A stretch of DNA of 64,000 nt. It comes from Callorhinus ursinus (lineage: Eukaryota; Chordata; Mammalia; Carnivora; Otariidae). Below, piece by piece: positions 28,425 to 39,440 of this stretch. Made by a program: the position numbers and the translations under genes. How positions within the stretch are numbered: the first letter of the stretch is position 1; each line of letters opens with the position of its first letter. The notes below the pieces were generated by a model, which saw nothing but the letters and a program-made list of their open reading frames with translations, had not been told where the DNA came from and searched no databases. Where the stretch lies: positions 52,563,274 through 52,627,273 of the forward strand of contig NW_020312848.1 of assembly GCF_003265705.1 (NCBI RefSeq). Direction: 5' to 3'.

Positions 28425-30312
28425 AATGCTTCATAGGTGTATACATCTGACAAAACCAATCCCTATCAAAATACCATCAACTTTTTTCAAAGAAATGGAA
28501 CAAATAATCCAAAAATTTGTACGGAACCAGAAAAGACCCCAGATCGCCAGAGGAATGTTGAAAAAGAAAAGCAAAGCTGGTGGCATCACAATTCTGGACT
28601 TCAAGCTCTATTACAAAGCGGTCATCATCAAGACAGTATGGTACGGGCACAAAAACAGACACATAGATCAATGGAACAGAACAGAGAGCCCAGAAATGGA
28701 TTCTCAACTCTATGGTCAACTAATCTTTGACAAAGCAGGAAAGAATGTCCAATGGAAAAAAAGAGAGTCTCTTCAACAAATGGTGTTGGGAAAATTGGAC
28801 AGCCAGATGCAGAAGAATGAAACTGGACCATTTCCTTACACCACACACAAAAATAGACTCAAAATGGATGAAAGACCTAAATGTGAGACAGGAGTCCATC
28901 AAAATCCTAGAGGAGAACACAGGCAGCAACCTCTTCAACTTCAGCTGCAGCAACTGCTTACTAGAAACATTGCCAAAGGCAAGGGAAGCAAGGGCAAAAA
29001 TGAACTACTGGGATTTCATCAAGATAAAAAGCTTTTGCACAGCAAAGGAAACAAACAGTCAACAAAACCAAAAGACAACCGACAGAATGGGAGAAGATAT
29101 TTGCAAATGACATATCAGATAAAGGGCTAGTATCCAAAATCTATAAAGAACTTATCAAACTCAACACCCAAAGAACAAATAATCAAGAAATGGGCAGAAG
29201 ACATGAACAGACACAGACATCCAAATGGCCAAAAGACACATGAAAAAGTGCTCAACATCGCTTGGCATCAGGGAAATCCAAATCAAAACCTCAATGATAT
29301 ACCACCTCACACCAGTCAGAATGGCTAAAATTAACAAGTCAGGAAATGACAAGATGTTGGCAAGGATGCAGAGAAAGGTGAACCTTCCTACACCGTTGGT
29401 GGGAATGCAAGCTGGTGCAACCACTCTGGAAAACAGTATGGAGGTTCCTCAAACAGTTGAAAACAGAGCTACCATATGATCCAGCAATCGCACTACTGGG
29501 TATTTAACCACAAAGATACAAATGTAGGGATCCGAAGGGGTACGTGCACCCCAATGTTTATAGCAGCAATGTCCACAACAGCCAAACTATGGAAAGAGCC
29601 AAGATGTCCATCAACAGATGAATGGATAAAGATGTGGTATATATGTACAATGGAATATTATGCAGCCATTAAAAAAACCCCGAAATCCTGCCATTTGCAA
29701 TGACGTGGATGGAACTAGAGGGTACTGTGCTAAGCGAAATAAGTCAATCAGAGAAAGACATCTATCATATGATCTCACTGATATGAGGAATTCTTAATCT
29801 CAGGAAACAAACTGAGGGTTACTGGAGTGGAGGGGGGTTGGAGGGATGGGGTGACTGGGTGATAGACATTGGGGAGGCTATGTGCTATGGTGAGCGCTGT
29901 GAATTGTGTAAGACTGATGAATCACAGACCTGTACCTCTGAAACAAATAATACTTTATATGTTAAAAAAAAAAAAAAAGAAGATGGATGGGAAAAATAAA
30001 AGGGGGGAAATTGGAGGGGGAGACGAACCACAAGAGACTGTGGACTCTGAGAAACAAACTGAGGGTTTGGGGGGGAGGATGGGTTAGCCAGGTGATGGGT
30101 ATCAAAGAGGGCACGTACTGCATGGAGCACTGGGTGTTATACGCAAACAATGAATCATGGAACACTACATCAAAAACTAATGATGTAATGTATGGTGATT
30201 AATGTAACATAATAAAATAAAATTTTTTTTAAAAAACCATTGAATTATACACTTTAAATAGGTTCACTGTACTGTACATAAATTGTACCTCAATAAATTT
30301 CATTTAAAAAAA
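28425..30312 (+). mobile_element. Older L1 3' terminus split by a young L1
   Basis: The left part, tcataggtgtatacatctga (28431-28450), and the right part, ttgaattatacactttaaat (30240-30259), join to the usual old L1 terminal sequence ending cctcaataaatttcattt. The young L1 at 28459-30231 sits between them with a short duplication aaaacca. Confidence 0.65.
28459..30231 (+). mobile_element. Young L1, 5'-truncated: ORF2 C-terminal part and bipartite 3' UTR
   Basis: About 1.77 kb. Reverse transcriptase-distal ORF2 starts around the [10 protein letters not shown] residues and continues through [21 protein letters not shown] frame shift at an A run near 28755-28765 moves the match to the frame with [13 protein letters not shown], and later breaks end near EYYAAIKK at 29656-29679, so the protein is disabled. 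The 256-codon frame at 28360-29130 is only part of this relic. Module A of the 3' UTR spans about 29803-29960, an A run 29963-29978 and module B about 29979-30231. Confidence 0.93.
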
Positions 30313-30933
30313 TTAAGTGCCATGAGCACAGTAAAAGTTACAAAATAAAAAAAAATTGTATTCATTAAATTTGAGGGTCATCATCTTCTCTAAAAAGAAC
30401 AAAAACCGATCACAAACAAATCTTGAACTTGGAGAAATTCAGAACTAAAAATTTATTTAATTTTTACTTAGGTATATTATCAAATATGGGCAGTAAGATG
30501 TATTACCTACAGATGACCAGATTACCAAATTCACATTTTAAGAACCTTTAAAGATCATTTCCTCTAATATGAGGTAAGCAGATAACCTCATGACCAAGTG
30601 GAAAAAAGTGAAACAGCCATTCAAGGTTAAAGTGTTGAGGACCAGAGTGTTTCACAAATACAGCTAAACCAGGCTTCTCAGAATTCCTGAGCACCTGATA
30701 CAGTGGACACACCTAAAGGGGAAAAAAACATCCAAGGTGTGTGGTGTAGAAGCAGCTCCTCAGATTCAAACACAAGAACACCTGAAAACCTGCATCTTAT
30801 ACCCAACATGCCACGACTAGTCATTTCTCTGATGAGGGAAAAAACCCAATATTGTAATGTACTAAGAAGGTCAGATCTTTCTTATAAAAACAGAAATATA
30901 AGAAGAAAGGGGAGGCAAAAAAAACCTGTTACA

Positions 30934-31136
30934 GGGCACCTGGGTGGCTCAGTCGATTAAGCGGCTGCCTTTGGCTCAGGTCATGATCCCAGGGTCTTGG
31001 GATCAAGCCCCGCATTGGGCTCCCTGTGCTCAGCGGAGAGCCTGTTTCTCCCTCTCCCTCTGCCTGCCTTTCTGCCTACTTGTGCTCTCTTTCTGTCAAA
31101 TAAATAAATAAAATCTTTTAAAAAAGTGTTTAAAAA
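30934..31136 (+). mobile_element. Can-SINE
   Basis: Complete element: gggcacctgggtggctcag head, CT-rich middle and AAATAAATAAATAAAATCTTTT tail with an extra A-rich extension. Target duplication of the cctgtt type on both sides. Confidence 0.95.
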
Positions 31137-31279
31137 AAAAAGCCTGTTCAGCCATTCTAATACTGAAGAAGAGAGACTACAGAGCAGTCTCAGTAGAAAT
31201 TCCAGGAACCAGCCAATCTTCAATGATATAGCCCTTAAAAGCACCCAGGGAGTACAGCTAATGATATACGTCTATTATT

Positions 31280-31517
31280 TCTTAAACCATGTATTTAACA
31301 AATTTAATGTTTCCTATGTTGCAAATACTGTTTTAAGTACTTCACAAATATTAACTCATTTAATTCTAATACACCCATTGAGGCAGATATTTTACTTTAC
31401 AGATAAGGAAACTGAAGTACAGGGAGATTAAGTAAACTTCTCAAGGGTACACATCAGACCTAGTAGTCAACTGCCAAAGTCCACACTTCTAACCACCGTA
31501 CCACCTTGCCTCTCTTT
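31280..31517 (-). mobile_element. MIR SINE
   Basis: The plus strand reads the reverse of MIR: attaactcatttaattctaa, ggcagatattttactttaca, gataaggaaactgaagtaca, then aaccaccgtaccaccttgcc. Ancient, nearly full length. Confidence 0.9.
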
Positions 31518-34500
31518 ACAAGTTTTTCATTTATGAATGTTCACAGATATGAACAAAGCTTTGCACCAGAACAAAGTATACTGACTCTACTTGCCACAAA
31601 CAAATGGTCTTTTGTCAGTCAAATGCAGTTATTTAGTCTCTGCAACTGCATTAACTGTTAGATTTCTGGCAATGGTTTCAACTCTGGCTGCAAACTGGAA
31701 TCACCCAGAAGTTTCATTTAATTGATCAGGAGTGGGAACTGGTTATTTATTTTAATGCTCCCCAGATGAAGCCACTGTGCAGTGATGGCTCAAAACCACA
31801 GGTCTATGGTAAGACTGTAAACTCAAATGCCTCCTGAAATATACATATCAGTGAAGCTTGGGGCATCCTGAAGAGTCAAATTTAATTAAAATACAAAACA
31901 CTGCATGGATGAAACTCAGTATCTACAAACACAATTTAGCCCACAGTCTATCTTGTGTTTGGAGCATTCTCTTTTTATAAACATATTTATGATAAAAATA
32001 ATTCAAAATGTAAAACTGAGTATTTCCTACACTTGAGATGGAAAGAATTAAGAAAAGTCAGAATCAACGACATCAACATCTGTTATTCCCTTATGAAACA
32101 ACTTTACTGATGTGCACAACCACAGAGATCACTTGCTTAGTGTAAACAAAGGACTTATGAACAACCTTCTGAGAATTAATTTCTGTATAAATGGGACGAG
32201 GAATTTCTATATTAGGTAGAGAAATTTCTTTATAAATGAGAAAAGGGGATATTCAGATGCCCCTCTAAAGGAATGGTGATTAGCCATCTATTCTAAAATA
32301 ACCCTTGCAATGGGCATCAACATACCTACACTTAGAGCACAATAAATTAGTATAGTTTACATCAGTGGTTCTCAGATGTTTTCATTTTGCAATTAGTACA
32401 AATTTCACTTCCAGAATTTAGGAGATTGATATTGGGGTTGTAAAACTTTTATCTCTGAAGTTACAATACATAAGTAAATATACACTCATACATATAATTA
32501 TTACCATCTTCTAATACTAACACACACAGACATACAATACAATATCCTTATTAGTTCTCATTTTTCTGTTTGGACAAAACTTTTTTTTTTTTTTTTAATC
32601 TTTGGCTAACACTGGTATGTAGGAACCAATGGGTAGGGAAAGAGGAGTAGCAGATAAGAAAGAAGAGAAATTCACAGTATACACTAAATTAAGGTAAGTT
32701 GATTCAACAAACATGTACCAAATGTTAAGGACAAGGCACTTTACAATATCTATATTCTCCACTATTTACTGTTTTACTTACAGAGAAACAGTATGATGTT
32801 TATATTGATAATTTCAACCATTTTTAAAACAGTAAAATTAATCTAACTATTCAATATAAGAAGCCATGACCATAAATTCTTCACAAAAAAATTGTACCCA
32901 AAATTTACAATTTATAAATACAAATGAATATAAAAAAATTAAACTCAACCATCTGGAAATATCTATATTAACTTCTTTCTTTTTGTGTGCGTCTTAAATT
33001 TATAAGGCATATAAAAACAAAAGGCAGAGTCCTACTCCAGGAACTAAATTTAGTGGGAAACACAGGTAAATGAAATGGTAAGGGATAAATAAAATAAAAG
33101 CAAGCACAATTGTGGTATGGGAACATAAGACAGAAAGAGGGGCACTAATGTAAAATTGGACACTACTGGTGTCTTCCAAGGATCTGTACTCAATTATACA
33201 TTATCATCACTCTGTGGGGCAGTTCATCTGGCCTCAAACTTCAACTTCCACAGACAGGGCTTCCAATCCTACAGTTCCAAAGGATATATTCCAAACTAAA
33301 CAATTACACCATCCCTAAGACAAATCAACCTGTTTACTCTGTTCTCCCTGGTCCCATCCCAACACAGACACATCTCCAAAATGGACGAAAATGGGAACTC
33401 ACATTTTCCCAGACAACAAAGCTAGACATCATCTCTGACTCTTCCCCTTTACTTTTACTGAAACTACTCACTCTGACCTTCAAAAAGTCTTTGGTATATA
33501 TTTCTCTATTTTCATGATCACTGTTGTTATTGATGCTATCATTAACTCTAAGTGAGATTAGAATAAGAGTCTCCTAGGTGATCTCTTTTCTTCTAGGTTC
33601 CTTCCTGTTCTATAGTACTTTTTAGCTCAGTGTTCCTTAACTCCTCTGTCCATTATAAAACCCATGGAGCTTTTAAATACACATGCCTATGTTCCATAAA
33701 GTTCCACAGACGATACTGATGTGGAACCAAGGCTAAGATCCACGCATTTATTGTTTTTTTCCCCCACAAAACAATCAAAAGGATCTAAGTTAATCGAGAG
33801 GATCTACTTAATTTTTACTGTACCTTTTGAAACGTAAAAAAAAAAACCTACAAAGATGACTAAAAATAACAAAATCAAATAGCTAATATACCATGTGCCT
33901 CTCACTGAAATGGCTGTTTATCAATGTTCTCTTTTAGTGTTACTAATTATTAAACCTTTCATTTTTTTTCTCCCTGCTAGAACGGCAGTTCCAACTCTCC
34001 TTGCGCAAAGTTAACAAAGCCCTTCTGTGGACAGTCTTCACCTTATTTTGCTGACTAAATAAAGATTCTATCACAAAGCAACACTTTCTGATTCTCTATC
34101 AGAATGAGCGCGACTAAAAAAAAAAAAGTAAAGAAAACAGAATAAAACCTCACTTTAAAAACGTAAAAAAAAAGAAAACCTGTTCTAAGTCTCTTAGGGT
34201 CATGGAGTTGCTTAGTATTTTGAAGTAATGTTGAAGGCCATAAAAGGAAAAAAAAAATCAGGAAATTTCAATGAAAGTCTGTTATCCTAATTTTAAAAAC
34301 AATTTCAAAAGTTTGTTTCAGGAAAAACACAAACATTACATTCATTCTTTCATTTTTAGACCTTTTGGTGTTAGTTTAAAATTATTTCTAATTCAACAGT
34401 TTTTCCCTCCTTGCCAATTCTCTTGTTTGAGGTGTTTGCTAAAGAATAACAATCACAAACGTATTTTTCAGCCTATCCTAAACTGTTATTCTAGCTCACC

Positions 34501-35206
34501 CTTTGTCTCAAACTATGAAGAATTTGAATAATCAATAAGAATTAAACATCTCAACTAGACTATTTAGTAGGTGCTTCTTAATATGCTGCTCACAACTGTT
34601 TATCTTTGAAACATAATTAGTCTACAGAACCAACATAGCCTGTGTTCTCCTTTTGTGCTTCAGTATCAGTAATCTGTCTTAACTGCTTTTATAATATCAT
34701 CATTGCTGTTACTAACATTGATTTTAATATAGGAAACTACAATAAAGATCACCCATAATCCCATGACCTTGAGAATATCACTGTTAACAGGTTATTATGC
34801 ATTTTTACTTTTCTGATTGATTTATAAGCTGCATGGGTTTGTGTGATGAACTGTTTTAACTTGTTTTGGCATAGAGAATAAATTCAGAGTGAATAAACTG
34901 ATGAAATTTACTAAAGACATCCACAGAATGGAAATCACACTTTTATTTCTAACAACTGTAGCCTTTACATTTTCTCAGGATTTTTACATCATTGAAAACT
35001 TTAAGTCTGGAAAAAGAGATGCTAAGCATAGTAATAATCATTATAAGAACAGGATTATGTGACTACGATTATGGAAGAAAACATACAAAGACAACTTAAA
35101 ATACACATGGCTCTACTTCAGTTCTCAATTAGATATGTACTCATCAGGCAGATCGGATTAAACAATGAAGTCCCTGTTTGGAAAGCAAAACTAGCTGTTT
35201 CTCATT
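31518..35206. other. Intron 1 stretch without assigned features
   Basis: AT-rich, with T and A runs (32581-32596, 34117-34128). Short frames (34271-34531 and others) lack splice context or similarity that I can see. Nothing named. Confidence 0.55.
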
Positions 35207-35324
35207 AAAAAGCTGTCTGCAACTTATGATACATTTAAAATATTTCTGGCCTCCCATCCTGGTCAGTACTTGGATGGGAGGCCAGAAATATTTTAAATGT
35301 ATCATGAGTTGTAGACAGCTTTTT
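35207..35324. repeat. 53-bp-arm inverted repeat with 5S-like centre
   Basis: Arms 35207-35259 and 35272-35324 are reverse complements at 51 of 53 positions, with a 12-base loop. The centre 35258-35283 (cctggtcagtacttggat plus gggaggcc) matches the box C region of 5S rRNA with two differences. On the plus strand both mismatches would be G-U wobbles; on the SAMTOR sense strand they would be A-C mismatches. No terminal motif of a known transposon family is recognised. Both strands give the same peptide segment because of the symmetry. Confidence 0.95.
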
Positions 35325-38180
35325 GTGGTGTTATTTTTAAAATTCTGTATAGCAAAGACAGAAAACACCTATATCTGCAAGCATATTTCCATTTATATAA
35401 ACTCAATCTAAAAGACTGTCCCTTAGCTATAAATGGCTGACACTACAAACACCTCCTCACCACTGCTAGACATTTCTCTACCATTTCCTCTTGGTAACTA
35501 CTTAAGATAAATCAGCACTGCCTACAACACTGACCATTATCACCAATTCTCACTTTATACAAATTGGCAAAGGATCTTTTAAGTGGTGACAGAGAACAGG
35601 CAGTAAATGGAGTAGAGAGGAAAAAAGTGGTAAAATAAGGAGCGCACTAAATCCACCTGCTTGTCTTTACCATTCTATCCACTACCCTTCCCAACCCCAA
35701 GCCTGCTCAACCCCATCAACAACCACCAGTTGGACAAATGGACTGGGAAGGATGGAGAGAAATCTTTTTCTACCACAGCAGGAAAATCTTATTTTCATTG
35801 TTATTCCTGCTTCATTTTCAATTTCAGTACGAGATATAAGGGAAGGGAAAACTACAGTATCTAACTCTATACTCATTATCCAGCGCTCACTCCCGTCCTT
35901 ATCACCCAGTGAACATTCTTCATTCTACCCTAATTAATTTCCTTTCCTGCCATTTCTCACGCAAAAACCCGTACCTCATATAGTCCCAACTCAACTAATC
36001 ATACCTATCCCATGGATTACCCCATTCTCATCAATTTACATCTTTTTACCCAACACAAACTTCTGCTTCCCATTTTCCCTCCTATTCCACCAACATGTGG
36101 AGTCACCATTAGGTGTGCAATTGGGAAGAAAAACCACTATGCCCATAAAATATGTACAGTGCTAATGGTGAACTATCCAAACTTTAAGCAAGTTATTTAA
36201 GTATTTTGGGGATTTGGCACACTCATGTGTAAAAAGGAACGAGCTAGTTAAAATCCCCATCTCAAAACCTGGCTGACAAATTTCCAGGCCCCAGTGACAA
36301 GGATTCTGAAACTATATACCTAAGGTAGAAGACAGGAATTTTCTAAATGGCACCCAGATGAGTCTACTGATCAGCATATTTGGGAATCAATGATAAATGC
36401 TAAGGCCCCTTCTAGTCTAACATTCCAATATTCTAAGCTGGAATCTTCACTGCATCTTCTGATAGGTATACTGTTATAAAAGGTGTGTAGTTTACATCGT
36501 TGATGGTCTTACAGTTACTGTTTAAATAGGCCTGTATAACCCGACCTAGCATCTAAGCTCCATTTACATCATTATTTTATGATCACAGGTGACTTGCAAA
36601 TGAACTTATGTTTGCAGACTGTAGACCACCAGTATTATAACAATACTAAAACCTCAGAGGAAAACACTAAAAATTATTTTCTTGGGATTATGTGCATAAT
36701 TAGACTTTTCCACAGCCTTTTCACCTTTTCACAGATTTCTGCCCAATCACAACTAAGATTTGACCTACATGTCAGAAATAAAAGTAGGAAGGGCATGCTC
36801 TTAGGATCTTTAACTTTGCTAGTTCACTGATGGGGCTTTGTGTATCACTGAAATAAAGCCTAGAGAAATCTAGATCATTGAGTGAATTCAGGGCATTGAA
36901 ATGCCTAATGAACAGTCTCACTCAAATGTTTACAGACTGCCAGGACTTCACCTGCCCAGAAGCACACTAGATCATTCATTTGTGAACCACATGTATCTAT
37001 TCTAGCTCTAGTAACTTCCAACTACCAATTCTCATTATAAACAAAGGTTCCCTTGGTTAATATTCAAGTTTAAAGACATGTTTCAACATGTGAGAACTAA
37101 TCAAGTAAAAACAGCACTTGAAGACATGATGACACATTAGTAGTGTGTTGATTTAAGTGGAACCTCTTCATATATGAATAAATTAATAATATTATTATAA
37201 AAAGGTAAAAATAGAAACCATTATATGCTAGTCAGCTTTTTCCTTAAAAAGACATACTTGGAGTTTTACAAAATAGCATGATAAATTAAAGGAAATTGTG
37301 TCCATTTATTTCTTCATTTCTCCAGTGGATTTCTCCAATCTACAGTGAATGCCATTATGTAAGTGCATTCTCTGAATATCAAGAATGATGCAATGGTTGC
37401 CATAACAACTACTCATTTTATTGAATAAATTGTGGGTTGGGGGTTAAAGCGTTCTTTTAAAAAACAAATGTCAACATCTTAACTATGCCTGATAAGTCTC
37501 TTTCTATTGTTACCTATTAAACAATAACTATAGGCCATCTTTGAGGATGACTATTTAAACAGCTATTTAAAAAGCTAGGCTTGAGTTGCCAAGGGAGGAA
37601 AACTTTGAATTTAAAGTTTGAAAAATGAAACACATCAACTACACTCAAAGGAAAAGATACTTCTTTTTAATCTTCTACAGTAATTGAAAAGTGTCTGTAA
37701 ATCAAAAGTAACATGGTATTACATGTCACTGTAACAAATTTTGCTTCTAATCCTAAATTTAACTCACTATAAGACTAACACTAGAAGACTGCCGACTTTT
37801 CAGTTTGCAATTAAGCCAAAGTGAGAACAAGTAGAAGGTTATCCCTCATTTTGATACTCAAGAAATTTCTCCTGAGTGTGTGAAAAAACTGGGAATTTTC
37901 AATGTCAAGTGACCTATAAAATAGCTCTGTAAAGAAGCCTATATTTAAAAACACCAAAGATAACTGTAGACCCCAACTATAAACGCTCCTCAGGCGAAGC
38001 AAAAGCTACTAAAGGCTTCTTCCTTTGCTTAAGATCTTCCACAGGACAGGTTCCCAGCGATGGCCAGCTTCACTGGCATCTGTGTCCTTAGGAGGCTTGG
38101 TGGTTACACAGACTATTCAAAGCTAAACAGTATTTTGAGAACCTGCCCCAGATCTTTTCCTTCCCCACCGAAATAAACAG
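35325..38180. other. Intron 1 stretch near the promoter, nothing assigned
   Basis: A possible weak MIR-like piece near 36130-36300 (taagcaagttatttaagt). Otherwise there is no recognisable repeat or open frame. GC content rises toward the CpG island from about 38000. Confidence 0.5.
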
Positions 38181-38829
38181 TAAGATCAAGGTTTTGAAGA
38201 ATGGCGGGGGGGCGGGGGTTATGGATGGCGCCCCTCCCCCCTTTAACAAGGTGAAGTCCAGTCAGCTAGAAGGCCTGCTGACTTCGCAGCCCTGGAAACC
38301 AATGCGAGGAAGCTCCAGCACTGCCTGGCTAAACCCACAGGCAAGGGGTCTGTCGGGGCAGCAAATCAAACAGCCTGGTCAAGCGCAAGGGAGAGAGTGG
38401 CAACTCAGGCTTCTTTCAATCTGTCTTTCACAAATGGCTTTTACCTGCCTTCGTATTTTACCTTCACCTCTCTGGCGACAAGCGACCTCCGCCTCTTCTG
38501 GGAGGGCGCGTTTGTTTGTGTGTGTAGTGACAACAATCTCAGTACCCCGACTGGGAACAGGGGATTGGAAGGGGTGGGGACTCAGTTCCTCCACAGCCTT
38601 GGAACTCTCCTGAAGGGCCCTCGAAGAAAAGGGGGCGGGAGAGCGCGCCTGACGCCGACTGAAGACTCGACCAAGAAGGGGGCGTCGGGGCCTGGGAGAG
38701 CGGCACTGGCAGGGGCTGACGTGCAGCTCCTTCAGGTTGTAATGGTGGCCCCTTGGGGGAGGGGAGAGGTGACAAGGGGCTGGGGGCAATGAGGCCTCCC
38801 CTCCCTCCTCGCTCAAGCTCGCTGTTTAC

Positions 38830-38989
38830 CTTCCCGGTACTTCTTGCGGAGCCGCCGGTGGACGCTCTTCACCACCCCGGAGAGCTTCTCCTGCTCCAGC
38901 TTCCGCTCCTGCTCCCGAGGCGGCGGAGTGCTCGGGGGCCCAGCCCCGTGCCTGCGAGCACTGCTTCGGCCGCCGGCCTCCGGCTCCAT
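38830..38989 (-). CDS. SAMTOR: SAMTOR coding exon 1 (residues 1-54)
   Basis: Start ATG at 38989-38987 on the minus strand, context gatATGg (G at -3 and at +4, favourable). 160 coding bases: [14 protein letters not shown] opening, a proline-rich bit (PPSTPPP, 18-24), then the conserved [20 protein letters not shown] (residues 25-44) and RRLRKKYRE (45-53); ends after the first base of Val54 at donor gtaaac. I chose this ATG because it matches the known protein start and length. The frame stays open upstream to an ATG at 39232 through a poly-glycine stretch, so an extended form is possible. The basic segment 44-51 precedes the helical domain. SAMTOR couples methionine/SAM levels to mTORC1. Confidence 0.96.
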
Positions 38990-38992
38990 ATC

Positions 38993-39012
38993 GCTGCTGC
39001 CGCCGCCGCCGC

Positions 39013-39043
<31 letters not shown>

Positions 39044-39046
39044 GCC
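38993..39046 (-). repeat. SAMTOR: GGC trinucleotide tract in SAMTOR 5' UTR
   Basis: On the minus strand eight GGC codons, one AGC, seven GGC, then AGC AGC GAT and the start ATG. In the frame of the protein it would read Gly8-Ser-Gly7-Ser-Ser-Asp. The interrupted pattern suggests moderate stability. It begins four bases upstream of the start codon. Confidence 0.95.
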
Positions 39047-39420
39047 CCTCGGGCCCCCGCAGACGCCTGCCTGACGGAGGAGGTGGGGAAGGAGGAGGCA
39101 GCAGCGGAGGCAGCAGCCGGGGGAGGCAGAGGAGCCGAAGCGTCGGCCTCGGAGGTGGTCCCTTACCCAAACGCTCAAGCTGATTGGTGGACGGTGGAGG
39201 GCTGGGCGGAAACGGAAAAGGCTAAGGGCCAATGGACGGAGAACGCCGGCGGCGCACCCGGTTGTTTGGGACCGCGAGCAGCTGGAGGAGGCGGGGCTTG
39301 CGGGCTAAGGGGAGCTGAAGCATTGGGAGCGCTGGGCCCCAAAGCTCCTTTCTGTTCCCCACCCCTCGCCAGATTCTGTGCGCCGGCGCTGTGAAGCACG
39401 CGCTTGCGCGTCTGAGTTTG
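39047..39420 (-). promoter_or_regulatory. SAMTOR: Likely SAMTOR 5' UTR and core promoter
   Basis: TATA-less, GC-rich. Candidate sites seen: CCAAT on the minus strand at 39183-39187, ATTGG on the minus strand at 39229-39233, a GC box gggcgg near 39204, ggcggggc near 39290 and the near-palindrome acgcgcttgcgcgt at 39399-39412, which resembles an NRF1 site. The transcription start cannot be placed from the sequence. Confidence 0.6.
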
Positions 39421-39440
39421 CTTCGTTGGGGCTCGATTGT

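Larger units (their letters stand above)
38190..39440. promoter_or_regulatory. SAMTOR: CpG island over SAMTOR exon 1
   Basis: About 1.2 kb rich in G+C and in CpG dinucleotides, sharply unlike the AT-rich flanks and densest at 38600-39420. It covers the start of intron 1, coding exon 1, the 5' UTR and the presumed promoter. Long frames on both strands here (for example a poly-alanine frame at 38753-39394) come from the composition. Confidence 0.92.

Noticed and set aside
28360..29130. A 256-codon open frame on the plus strand
   Set aside because: It runs through L1 ORF2 relic sequence; the true ORF2 frame shifts near 28760. It is not an independent gene.
35258..35283. A 5S rRNA gene
   Set aside because: Only about 26 bases match; the A box, the rest of the molecule and a T-run terminator are lacking. 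Described as a 5S-like segment only.
38753..39394. A 213-codon plus-strand frame with a poly-alanine run in the CpG island
   Set aside because: It is the antisense of SAMTOR exon 1 and its GGC tract; frames stay open because of GC-rich composition. No splice or codon evidence for a gene.
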